From assembly GCF_052857255.1 (NCBI RefSeq), contig NC_135497.1:548743531-548807530 (forward strand): 64,000 nucleotides of DNA, read 5' to 3'. This document shows positions 48,612 through 59,600 of this stretch, in pieces (positions within the stretch are counted from its first letter, which is position 1; each line of letters begins with the position of its first letter). The translations under genes were made by a program, and so were the position numbers. The notes below the pieces were generated by a model. The model saw nothing but the letters and a program-made list of their open reading frames with translations. It was not told where the DNA came from and ran no database searches. The stretch is from Amblyomma americanum. Taxonomy: Eukaryota > Arthropoda > Arachnida > Ixodida > Ixodidae.

Positions 48612-49895
48612 TCCCCCAACCTTAAATAGACCCACGCGCCTGAAGGTACATGCTATGGAGGAGTCTCCTGGTCTTCATGTCCTTGAGGCACGTCTTGCAG
48701 CGAAGGTCACGCCGACAGCGTCCACGCAGCCTTCCGCGGTATTCCGAAGCGGCGTGAAGGTCTCCGCTGGGACGACTCGTATGGCCCGCGGACTACCGTG
48801 TCCGCAGGCCCGAGAATCGAAGGCCGGTGGGAAAACTTCAGGCCAGGATCCTGCAGTAGTCGCCAGGGCAGCAGCAGCCGAAGGTGACTGCTGACTGGTC
48901 TCGCCACAGCTGCCCCGGATGGATGCGGCGAACAGGATACAGGCCGCTCCGTCGCAGCAGGTGGCAGCGAGACGATGTGCACCGGACAGCAAGCCTTGGT
49001 GGCTCCACCGGATCTGCAAAATTGCCGAAACGCTCTCGGCGTGCCTTTAACGTAGGTCACGGGAGGGGAAACGGCATCCGCAAGGACCTCGTGGCACAAT
49101 TCCTAACTCGCTAGCAAAACGTGTCGGCGGCTGTGCAAACGCAAAGTTCGAGTGAACAAAGCCCTTTCTTGAGTTGAACGAGACTGCTTAGTTCATGCGA
49201 GGTTACAAAAAAAAAACGGGCGGGCAGCAAGTGCGCCCACTCTCAACGACACGGTCCGGTGGTCGTGTCTCTTCTAACGTGGTGCAGGCAGCTCCGAAAA
49301 GCCTCATGCCTAACTACCACTCCGACAACCACCGCGACCACAACAAAGACCCTAAACGGGTTACGTGCGCGCAGCCGCGAGGAGACATCAGCATTGTGGG
49401 GTGGTCCTACCCCGCTCACTGCACAAAGCAGCTTCTGAGCGGTCGGCGCCCATCGTATCAAATGGTGTCGGAGCCACCAATGCCGAACAGCAATACCAGC
49501 GAGCTCGTAGCGGCACCCGTGGCCCCAGGCCACCCGGCTCCCGGAGCCGCGACTCCCAGAGTCGAAAAAGAGACAGTAGAGAAAATATATACAGAAACTC
49601 GGACCACTCACGCGGCTTCCGTACTCACTCGCTTCGGGCTCGGCAACACCGCGGACGCTAGGCCTCGCGCTCCATCGATGCGGACCAAGTTACTCTCGCG
49701 AAGAATCTCCAGGGAAAAAAATGTGCTGAGCATGTCGAAAAGTTCATACATGCTGCAGCGCATCACACCTCGCACTCAAGAAAGCATGCCGCAGGTCCTA
49801 GAGATCAAAATTCACTCTAGGCCTAGCACATGTCAAGTCCGGACAAAGAGCGTTCCTCGAACCGAAATGACAGTCGTGCAATGTTCCAAGAGCAG
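48612..49895 (-). other. Internal region of the non-autonomous LTR element, copy 1
   Basis: About 1.28 kb without a recognisable gene. On the sense (minus) strand a purine tract, GGTTGGGGGATG, immediately precedes the 3' LTR and is the likely plus-strand primer. The longest sense frame (49099-48707, 130 residues) and the longest antisense frame (49195-49938, 247 residues, with Arg/Ser-rich stretches) resemble nothing I know. The equivalent frames in copy 2 are also open, with small length changes, so a small product cannot be excluded. Confidence 0.6.
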
Positions 49896-49912
49896 GCCCC
49901 CGTTGGGCGCCA
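49896..49912 (-). other. tRNA-Lys primer-binding site with one deleted base
   Basis: The minus strand reads TGGCGCCCAACGGGGGC two bases inside the 5' LTR. It matches the intact 18-base site of copy 2 except for loss of one T near its 3' end. In a working element the 3' end of a host tRNA-Lys would anneal here to prime minus-strand cDNA. Confidence 0.85.
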
Positions 49913-49914
49913 GA

Positions 49915-50506
49915 TGTGGGGTTGAATTGGGGAGATAAGTACATTCTCCCCACCCAATCGCGGCTGACACGGATCAAAGCCGCCTGGACCCCACCTCGTG
50001 ATCGCGTATGCTACCGAGCGCTCGCCGACCACAGCGGGCCTTGCTCTGGGGGAACAAAGAAATGACACATTGGCTGACTCAAACGGGCATTTATTGCTAC
50101 AGCAACAATAACGCCCGCTAGCATTAAGGTACACTAATGAATCGAGGTCGTGCGACTCACCAGCAAGGTTCCGAGCGAATTTTCGCCCGCGCTAGGGCAG
50201 GGAATATATACTCCGAAGGCCGGACGTTACGAGTACGGGAGCCTGTCTCTCCGTCGCTTCCTCGCCCCGCCGGCGAAGAGCGGAGCCGAGAGCGACGCGT
50301 CCGCTCAGTCCGACGATCCCAGCCGAAGCCCCCCTGCCCCCTCTCCCGCGCGCGGGCTTTGGCAGTCTCCGCGCAGCGATGCTGGCGCCCTCTCTTGCCA
50401 GTTAAGGTAACTCACAAGGGAATGCGCTCAGCCTCGAGGTGAGACCGCCACTGCACGGTGCCTCGCGGGAAAGCAAACTCAGGGGGCTGCAGGGCAGGTC
50501 CCCACA
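49915..50506 (-). repeat. 5' LTR of the non-autonomous element, copy 1
   Basis: 592 bp. Minus-strand TATATAT at 50210-50204 and AATAAA at 50095-50090. Starts two bases from the primer-binding site, so on the minus strand it is the upstream, promoter-bearing LTR. It abuts satellite at 50507. Confidence 0.9.
50204..50210 (-). promoter_or_regulatory. TATA box of the 5' LTR, copy 1
   Basis: AGTATATATTCC on the minus strand, at the position equivalent to the TATA in the other three LTRs of this family (48308-48314 in the 3' LTR). Transcription would run leftward into the internal region. Confidence 0.6.
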
Positions 50507-51124
50507 TCGTATGGTACAGTATGGTATGGTATGGAGTGGTATGTATGGTTTGGTGCAGTATGGAATGGAATGGCATGTATGGTATGGTATGCTATGGTAG
50601 GTATGTATGGTATGGTACAGTGTGATATGGTGTGGTATGGAATGGTATGGTATAGTATGGTACGGTATGGTATGGAATGGTATGGTACGGTATAGTATGG
50701 TACATTACGGTATGGTATGGTACGGTACGGTACGGTATGGTACGGTGTGGTATGGTATGGTATGGCACGGTATGGTACAGTACGGTATGGCACGGCACGG
50801 TATTTTATGGTATAGTATGGTACGGTATGGTATGGAATGGTATGTATGGTATGGTATGGTACGGTATGGTATAATATAGAATGGTATGGAATGGTATGAA
50901 TGGTATGGTATGGTATGGCATGGAACAGTATGGTATGGTATGTATGGTATGGTATGATACAGTATTGTATGGTATGTAATGTTATATATGGTACGGTATT
51001 GTCTGGTATGGTATGGTACGGTACGGTATGGTACGGTATGGTACGGTATGGTACGGTATGGTACGGTATGGTATGGTACGGTAGTATCAGTATGGTACGG
51101 TATGAAATGGTATGTATGATATGG
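50507..51124 (+). repeat. GGTAT/GGTAC satellite, block J (0.6 kb)
   Basis: Satellite between the LTR element and CR1-like copy D'. Relatively homogeneous toward its right end: GGTACGGTAT is repeated regularly at about 51015-51080. Matches block M. Confidence 0.97.
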
Positions 51125-53036
51125 TATTGAAATTGAACTTTATTCCGTCGAGGCAGAAAGGGACTCGAACAAAAGTGAAAACATATCACTTGACGTGGTT
51201 CGAGCCCCCATTTACAAGGCATACAGCAGTTGCACATTTACATATATAGCAGCATAGTGACGAGGACATACACACAAAGAAAGTGAGTCAAGACCTACTT
51301 GTCTGAAAAGAAAAAATTGCATTTTACACAACAATAAGATATCCCCATCACATCAAGACCAGCTGAATACACCTGAGAAAAGAAAAACGTCATTATACAA
51401 TTATAACGAGCATAACCATCACTCTTGTTGTGTAAAAAAATTCTTCAGAGTTTGGGTGCTAACACTTCGGATATTAATATCATGTTTATGGAGATAATTT
51501 AACAAAGTTGGAAGTGAATATTCGAGCATTTGACGGCTGATGGTTGTGCGTATGAATGAAATTTTCCAAATTTCAGTTGACCGCGATGTTGATCTGCCTT
51601 CTCTTAAACTTAGATTTGATATGGTCTGATTGAGGTCCTCATTGTTTTGGACATCCTGTTTATATCTTTTGGCTAAAATATAAGAGTAAAGCCGATGCAC
51701 AGAAAGTACTTTATATTGCGTAAACAGGCTTCCAGTGTGTGCATAAGGATCTGCCCCTGCGATAAGGCGAACTGCTTTTTTTGTAGCATGTGAATCTGTT
51801 GTAAATTTTTAAATGTTGTGCTTCCCCATACCAGAAAACAATAGTTTACATGTGACTGAAACAATGCATTGAACAAAAGTAACTTAATTGGGGTCGGTAG
51901 AAAATATTTGAATTTCGCTAGTAAGCCGACGCTTTTGGCAATTCGGGAAACAATATTGCCTACGTGAGTGTCCCATAACATGTGTTTATGAAAATGTACA
52001 CCAAGTTTTTTTATTGTATCCACGACTTCTATTGTTGTGTCACCGAAGGTTAAATTAATACGTTGCGCTGATGACGGCCTTGGAGTGAAGATAACGACTT
52101 TTGTTTTCTTGCTGTTAATCTGCAGCGATATTGCGACACTCCAAGAATGTAAATAATTCAGAGAGTTCCTAAAGTTATTTTCCTGGGAGTCATAACTATT
52201 GTCTCGAAACAACAAAGTAGCGTCATCAGCATAGATTACAAATTTTGCTGCTGTAGGGATCCTTGTGATATCATTGATGTAGAAATTAAATAACAAGGAC
52301 CCCAGGATGCTTCCTTGAGGTACGCCTGCACTAATTGTTTTGTAGGTTGACATGTAGTTTCCGATTTTTACACATTGCTTCCGTTTTTGCATGTATGACG
52401 TTATTAGTTGTTGTGCAGTTCCTCGTATGCCATACAATTCTATTTTTTTAGTAGTGTTGTGTGGTGCAGGCAGTAGAATTCCTTCGAAAAATCAATATAC
52501 AAGCCAGCAGCTATTTCTATTTCTTCAAATGCTTTCAGGATTATTTCTTTTGCGCTAAAAGAGCAGTCTCGGTAGAACGGCCTTTACGAAAGCCAAACTG
52601 AGAGGTACTGATAAGATTAAACTTATTGGCGAACTTTGTTATTCGGAGATGTATTATCTTTTCTAAGCCTTTTGAAAAAACCGGCAAAATAGAAATCGGG
52701 CGGTAGTTAGATAAAAAATTTTTGTCATCGGATTTAAACACAGCAATAACTTTAGATAACTGCATTCTGTGAGCGAATACGGCTGTTGAGCGGGCAAGAT
52801 TATATACGTGATTGAGTTGTGGTAAAATTAGGTCAAGAGCATATTTACCTGGGGTTATTTGAATATTATCTATGTCAGTGGCATGGCTGTTACTAAGTGA
52901 AACAAACACTGTGTAGATTTCAATTTCAGAAGTTGGACCTAAAAAATGTGTGTTAGGGTTCCTGACTACAGCATTCGTCGCTAAAGGGCAAGAACTTGAG
53001 AGCGAGCAAGAATTCGAAACCACGTTTATGAAAGCA
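51125..53036 (-). mobile_element. CR1-like LINE fragment (copy D'), 5'-truncated with complete 3' end
   Basis: Minus-strand element with RT, C-terminal tail, ~290-base 3' UTR, an AATAAA signal at 51144-51139 and a short (TTGAAA)2-like tail at 51138-51126. The 5' end at 53036 is truncated upstream of RT, at the same base as copy D (40111), with the same satellite outside. Confidence 0.9.
51419..53023 (-). pseudogene. CR1-like ORF2 remnant D': reverse transcriptase
   Basis: Frame 53023-52541 has PGKYALDLILPQLNHVYNL, NYRPISILPVFSKGLEK and FGFRKGRSTETALL. A break near 52540 and another near 52440 precede frame 52437-51673, with GTAQQLITSYMQKRKQ, GVPQGSILGSLLFNFYIND, the catalytic YADD at 52233-52222 and LGVHFHKHMLWDTHV. 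The last frame (51700-51419) gives the family's C-terminal tail, RSTEIWKISFIRT and YSLPTLLNYL. Only two or three lesions. No endonuclease, so it could not transpose by itself. Confidence 0.88.
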
Positions 53037-53840
53037 CGTATGGTATGGTATGGTACGGTATGGAATGGAATGGTATCGTACGGTATGGAATGATCTGTAT
53101 GGTATGGTGTGGTATGGAATGGAATGGTATCGTACGGTATGGAATGATCTGTATGGTATGGTGTGGTATGATATAGTACGGTATGGTATGGAATGGTATG
53201 TATGGTATGGTACAGTATGGTATGGAATGGTACGGTATGGTATGGTACGGTATGGTATGTATGGTATGGTATGGTACGGTATGGTATGACATGTAAGGTA
53301 TGGTATGGTATGGAATGTCATGTAAGGTATGGTACTGCATGGTACGGTATCGTAAAATACGGTATGATATTGAATGGTTATGTGGGATGGTATGGTATGG
53401 AATGGTATGTATGGTATGGTACGGTATGTATGGTATGGTAAGTACAGTATGGTACAGTGTGATATGGTGTGGTATAGAATGGCATGGTATAGTATAGTAC
53501 GGTATGGTATGAAATGGTATGGTACAGTACGGTATGGTATAGTACGGTATGGTGTAGTACGGTACGGTATGGTATAGTATGGTATGGAATTGTATGGCAT
53601 GGTATGGTACGGTACAGTATGGTATGGTATGGTATGTTTGGTATGTATGGTACGGTATGGAATGACATGTATGGTAAGATAAGGTATGGTATGGGCTGAA
53701 TATATGGTATGGTACGGTATGGTATGGTATAGTATGGTATGGTATGCAATGGTATGTATGGTATAGTATGGTATGGTACAGTATGGTATGGTATGATACG
53801 GTATCGTATGGTAGGGTATGATATGATATGTTATGGTATA
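53037..53840 (+). repeat. GGTAT/GGTAC satellite, block K (0.8 kb)
   Basis: Collinear with block H. It differs by a tandem repeat of about 63 bases: GGTATCGTACGGTATGGAAT occurs at about 53070 and 53127, but once in block H. Confidence 0.96.
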
Positions 53841-53847
53841 GGGTTCC

Positions 53848-56650
53848 GGACAGGCCGCCATTGGAATCTGAACCTGGCAACGTTTAACGCAAGAACTTTA
53901 TCTAGTGAGGCTAGCCTAGCAGTGCTGTTCGAGGAACTACCGAGAACTAAATGGGATGTGATAGGGCTTAGCGAAGTTAGGAGGACAGGTGAGGCGAATA
54001 CAGTACTTAAGGACGGACACATACTGTGCTATCGCGGATTAGAGGATAAACGAGAGCTAGGTGTGGGACTCCTGATTAATAAGGATATAGCTGGCAACGC
54101 AGAGGAGTTCTAAAGTATTAACGAGAGGGTAGCGGCTATAGTAAGTAGGCTGAATAGTTGGTACAAGCTGAAAGCGGTGCAGGCCTACGCGCCCACGTCC
54201 AGTCATGATGACCTAATCGTTTAAAGTTTCTATGAGGATGTAGAATCGGCAATGAATAAAGGAAAATCGCAGTACACTGTACTGAGGGGTGACTTCAATG
54301 CGAAGGTGGACAAGAAGCAGGCTGATGACCACGCGGTAGGTGACTATAGGAAAGGCTCTAGAAATAGCAGGGGAGAGTTATTAGTCGAATTCGTGGATAG
54401 AAATAATTTACGGATCATGAATGCCTTCTTCCGCAAACGAGAAAACAGAAAGTGGACCTGGAAGAGCCCCAATGGTGAAAATAAAAATGAAATCGACTTC
54501 ATACTATTCGCTAAACCTGGCATCATTCATGATGTGGCCGTCCTTGGAAAGGTGCGTTGTAGCGAACACAGAATGGTAAGGTCTAGACTTTGTTTAGACT
54601 TGAAGAGGGAACGAAAGAAGCTAGTAAAGAAGAAGACCATTAACGACTTAGCCGTAAGAGGGAAAGCACAGGAGTTTAGGATAGCCCTGCAAAACCGATA
54701 TTCGGCTTTAACTGAGGAAGACAATCTTGATGTTCATACAATGCACGATAATCTGCCATCAATAATTACGGAGTGCGCAGTAGAAGTAGGCGGTAGGACA
54801 GTTCTACAGCATACCGGGAAGCTATCTCAGATGACGAAAGATCTGATTAAGAAGCGCCAAAGCGTAAGGTAGCCGATAATCGTTCGATAATAAGGAAGTT
54901 TAATATGGAGAGAATCGAGTATGCTCTAAAGAACGGAGGTAGCCTAAAAGCAGTGAAGAGGATACAAGGCATTGGTAAAAACCAGATGTATGCATTAAGA
55001 GGCAAGCAGGGCAATGTCATTAGCAATATGGATAAGATAGTTGACGTAGCCGAAGAGTTCTACAGAGATCTGTAGAGTAACCAATGTAATCAGAGCGTTA
55101 ATGAGGAGGACAACAGTGCAGAGCAATGCGTCATCCCGCCAGTAACGAAATATGAAGTAAAGCAAGCCTTGGAAGTAATGAAAAAAGGGAAAAGCAGCTG
55201 CGGATGGAGGGGACATCGTGCTAGAAAAACTAGCCACCCTGTATACGCAATAGACATTGAAGGATGGAGGGGACATCGTGCTAGAAAAACTAGCCACCCT
55301 GTATACGCAATGGCTTATGACCTCGACTGTACCAGAGGCCTGGAAGAATGCAAACATTATCTTAATTCATAAGAAGGGAGACGCCAAGGACTTGAAAAAT
55401 TATAGGCCGATCAGCTTACTATCCGTTGCCTACAAGTTATTTACTAAGGTAATCGCTAATAGAGTCAGGGCAACGTCAGATTTTAATAAACCAAATGATC
55501 AGGCAGGCTTTCGTAAAGGATATTCGACATTGGATCATATTCACACTATCAATCAGGTGATTGAGAAATGCGCAGAATATAACCAACCTCTATATATAGC
55601 TTTCATTGATTACGAGAAAGCATTCGACTCAGTGAAAACCTCAGCAATCATACAGGTGTTGCGTAATCAGGGGTAAAAGAGCCTTCAGTCAAAATACTGG
55701 AAGATATATATAGCAACTGCACAGCTACTATAGTCCTCCATAAAGTCTGCAATAAATATCCAATAAGGAAGGGCGTCAGGCAAGGAGGCACGATCTCGCT
55801 AATGCTGTTCACTGCATGTTTACAGAAGGTATTTCGAGGCCTGAATTGGGAACAGTTGGGAATAAGAATAAACGGACAATGCGTAAATATTCTGCGATTC
55901 GCTGATGATATTGCCTTGCTGAGTCACACAGGAGGTGAACTGCAAATCATGATCAATGAGTTAGACAGGCAGAGCAGATGGTTGTGTCTTAAAATTAACA
56001 TGCAGAAAACCAAGTTAATGTTCAACAGCCTAGCAAGCGAACAACAGTTCACAATTGGAAGCGAGAGCCTAGAAGGTGTGACGCAATACGTCTACGTAGG
56101 GCATGTAGTGACAGCTGATCCGGATCATGAGATGGAGATAACTAGAAGGATAAGAATGGGGTGGAGCGCATATTACAAATTCTTGTAGATCATGAGTGGC
56201 AGTTTACCAATTTCCCTCACGTGGAAAGTGTACAACAGCTTTATCTTACCGGCACTCGACTACGGGGCAGAAACGTGGAGGCTAACGAAAAGAGTTCAGC
56301 TTAAGCTAAGGACAACACAGCGATCCATTCAAAGAAAAATTATAGGTGTAACGTTAAAAGACTGGAAGCGTCAGAGTGGGTGGGGGGAAAACGCGGGTTA
56401 ATGACATCCTAGTCAATATCAAGTGAAAGAAATGGGCTTGGGCAGGGCATGTAATGCGAAGGCAAGATAACTGCTGGTCCTTAAGGGTAACGGAGTGGTT
56501 TCCAAGAGAAAGTAAGCATAGCAGGGGCGGCAGAACGTTAGTTGGGCAGATGAGATTAAGAAGTTTGCAGGCAAACGGTGGATGCAGCTGGCAAAGGTTA
56601 GGGTTAATTAGAGAGGCATGGGAGAGGCCTTTGCCCTGCAGTTGGTGTAG
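53848..56650 (+). pseudogene. RTE-like ORF copy 3: endonuclease and reverse transcriptase
   Basis: Endonuclease N-terminal frame 53739-54113 stays open further than in copy 2 (LATFNARTL, SEVRRTGEANTVLKDG, LGVGLLINKDIAGN) because the one-base loss is absent. Frame 54252-54872 holds RGDFNAKVDKKQ, KWTWKSPNGE and SEHRMVRSRL, again S-E-H. The RT frame 55257-55676 starts in the second unit of the 60-base duplication and has NYRPISLLSVAYKLF, DQAGFRKGYST and IDYEKAFDSV. Frame 55802-56188 has the catalytic FADD at 55898-55909. The tail frame 56192-56401 includes LDYGAETWRLTKR. Non-functional. Confidence 0.88.
55202..55318 (+). repeat. 60-bp tandem duplication inside RTE copy 3
   Basis: GGATGGAGGGGACATCGTGC begins at 55203 and again at 55263, exactly 60 apart, and the following ~30 bases are identical. 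Copies 1 and 2 have one unit here and instead carry GGAGGACCAGGTAACAGCAG upstream. So this is a private rearrangement of copy 3. Confidence 0.95.
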
Positions 56651-56656
56651 TCAGGC

Positions 56657-56687
<31 letters not shown>

Positions 56688-59600
56688 ATGGGATCGTACG
56701 GTATGATATGGTATGTATGGTATGGTATGATAAGGTGCGGTATGTGCGGTATGGTACAGTGTGATATGGTATGGTATGGAATGGTATGTAGGGTATGGTA
56801 TGGTACCGTACGGTATGGTATGGAATGGTACAGCCTGGTATGGTATGGTATGGCATGGTATGGTATGGTACGGTACGGTACGGATTGGTATGGTATGGTA
56901 TGATATGGTATGGCATGGAAGGGTATGTATATTATGGTACGGTATGGTATGATATTAATTTCTATGTGTGGTATTGTACGGTACGGTACGCTATGGTACG
57001 GTATGGTATGGAATGGTAAGTATGGTATGGTACAGTATGGTATGGTATGGTAATGTATGGTATGTATGGTATGGTACAGTATGGTATGGTATGGAATGGT
57101 ATGTATGTTATGGTACGGCATGGTATGCTTTCGTATGGTATATAATGGTAAGTATGTTATGGCACGGCATGGTATGCTTTGGTATGGTATGGTAAGTATG
57201 GTATGGTGCGGAATGGTAAGGTACGGTATGGAATTGTATGTATGGTATGGTACACTATGTATGGTATGGAATGGTATGGTATTGTATTGTACAGTATGGT
57301 ATGGTATGGAATGGTATGTATGGTATGATATAGTATGGTATGTACAGTGTGGTATGGTATGGCATGATACGGTAGGAATTGTATGTATAGTATGTAGGGC
57401 ATAGAATGGTACGTATGGTATGTTACGGTACGATATGGTACGGTGCGGTATGGTATGGTAAGGCATGGTATGGTTTGGAATGGTATGTACGGTATAGTAC
57501 GGTATGGTACGTATGGTATGGTATGAAATGGTATGGAATGGTACGTATGGTATGGTACGGTACGGTATGGTACAGTGTTGTACAGTATGGTATGGCATGG
57601 TACGGTATGATATGGTATGATACGGTATGGCACGGTATGGTTTGGAATGGTATGTATGGTATGGTACGGTGTGGTACGTATGGTATGGTACGGTATGAAA
57701 TCGCATGGAATGGTATGTATGGTATGGTATGATACGGTATGTATGGTAGGGTATGGTCTGATACAGTCTGGTACGCTATGGTATGGTATGGTACGGTATG
57801 GAATAGAATGGCAAGTATGGTATGTTTTGGTGTGCTATGGTATGGTATGTACGGTATGGTACAGTGTGATATGGTGTGGTATGGAATGGTATGGTATAGT
57901 AAGGTACGGTATGGTATGGTACGGTACGGTATAGTATGGTATGGTATGGTACGGTATGGTATGATACAGTACGGTATGGTACTGTATGGTACGGTATGAT
58001 ATGGTATGGCACGGTATGGTATGGTACGGTATGGTACGGTATGGTACGGTAAGGTATTGTATGGTATGGTATGATATGGTATGGTATAGTATGGTACGGT
58101 ATGGTATGGTATGGTATAGAATGGTATGTACGGTGTGGTATGGCACAGCGTCGTATGGAATGGAATGGTATGTATGGTATGGTACGGTATGTACGGTATG
58201 GTACGGTATGGTAAGGTATGGTACGGTATGGTATCGTACAGTTTGGAATGGTATGTAATGGTATGTGTTCTATGGTATGGAATGGTACGGTATGCTATGA
58301 TATGGTATGGTATGAGATGGTACAGTATGGTATGGAATGGTGTGGTATAGTATGTAGGTACGGTACGGTATGATACGGTATGGTATAGTATCGAATGGTA
58401 TGTATGGTATGGTATGGCATTGTATGGTACGGTATGGCACGGTATGATATGGTATGTATAGTATGGTACGGTATGGCATCAAATAGTATGTATGGTATTG
58501 TATGGTATGGAATAGTATGTATGGTATGGTACTCTATGTTGGTTTGGTATGGTATGGAATGGTATGTATGGTTTGGTACGGTATGTTACCGTATGCTATG
58601 GTGTGGTATGGTACGGTATTGTACGGTATGGTATGGTACGGTATGGCAAGGTATGGTATGGAATGGTATGGTGCGGTATTGTATGCTATGGTATGGTATA
58701 GTATGGAATGGTAAGTATGGTATGGTATGGAATGGTATGGTATCGTATGGGATGATGTGTATGGAATGGTACAGTATGGTACGGTATGGCATGATACGGT
58801 AGGAATATGTATGGTACGGTATGGTACGGTATGGTATGGTATGGAATGGCATGTATGGTATGGTACAGTATGGTACGGTACGGTATAGTATCTTACGGTA
58901 TGGTATGGTGTGTATGGTATGGTATGGTATGGAACGGAATGGTATGGTGAGGTACGGTATGGTATGGTACGGTAAGTAATGGTATGTATTGTATGGTATT
59001 GTATGTATGGTATGGTGCGGTATGGTATGTACGGTATGGTACGGTATGGCACGATACGATAGGAATGTATGGTATGGTACATACAGTATGGAATGGTACG
59101 TATGGTATGGCACGGTATGGCACGATACGATAGGAATGGTATGTATGGTACATACAGTATGGAATGGTACGTATGGTATGGTACGGTGTGGTATGGTATG
59201 GTATGGCATGGTACGGTTTGGTATGGCATGGTACAGTATGACATGGTACGTACGATATGGTATGGTATGGCACGATATGGTTTGGAATGGTATGTATGGT
59301 ATGGTACAGTATGAATTGGTATGAAATGGTATGTATGGTATGGTACAGTATGAAATGGCATGGTACGTTATATACGGTAAGGTACGGTCTGGTACAGTCC
59401 GGTACACTATGGTATGGTACGGCATGGTATGGTAGGGTATGGTATGGCATGGTATGGAATGGTATGGTATGGTACGGAATGGTATGGAACGGCATGGTAT
59501 GGCATGGAATCGTATGTATAGTGTATGGTATGGTATGGTACAGTATGGTATGAAATGGTATGTATGCTATGGTATGGTATGGAATGGTGTGTATGGTATG

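Larger units (their letters stand above)
48019..50506 (-). mobile_element. Non-autonomous LTR retrotransposon, copy 1 (2.49 kb), minus strand
   Basis: Two ~592-bp direct repeats, each beginning TGTGGGG and ending CCCCACA on the + strand, flank a ~1.3-kb internal region. The polarity is minus: TATA boxes, AATAAA signals and the tRNA-Lys primer-binding site are all on the minus strand in the right order. The internal region has no RT, protease, integrase or recognisable gag. The element would have to borrow these from an autonomous relative, as TRIM/LARD-type elements do. No clear target-site duplication is seen against the repetitive satellite. Confidence 0.88.
38829..51750. repeat. Tandem segmental duplication, unit 1 (12.9 kb)
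   Basis: This unit and 51751-64000 have the same order throughout: inverted CR1-like fragment, satellite, RTE, satellite, LTR element, satellite. Matching landmarks are offset by 12,922 (CTGCCCCTGCGATAAGG at 38829 and 51751), 12,987 (start of RTE), 13,093 (start of 3' LTR) and 13,095 (end of 5' LTR). The slow drift reflects indels. Direct orientation, head to tail. Confidence 0.93.
53841..56687 (+). mobile_element. RTE-like LINE, copy 3
   Basis: Same ends and flanks as copy 2. Carries a 60-base tandem duplication at 55202-55318 that replaces about 30 bases of RT, an ~11-base insertion near 54880, and a longer (TGA)~10 tail at 56657-56687. Confidence 0.9.

Noticed and set aside
48014..50511. 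Target-site duplication flanking the LTR element
   Set aside because: ATGGT precedes and TCGTA follows (TAGTA in unit 2); no matching pair, and the repetitive flank makes any match uninformative.
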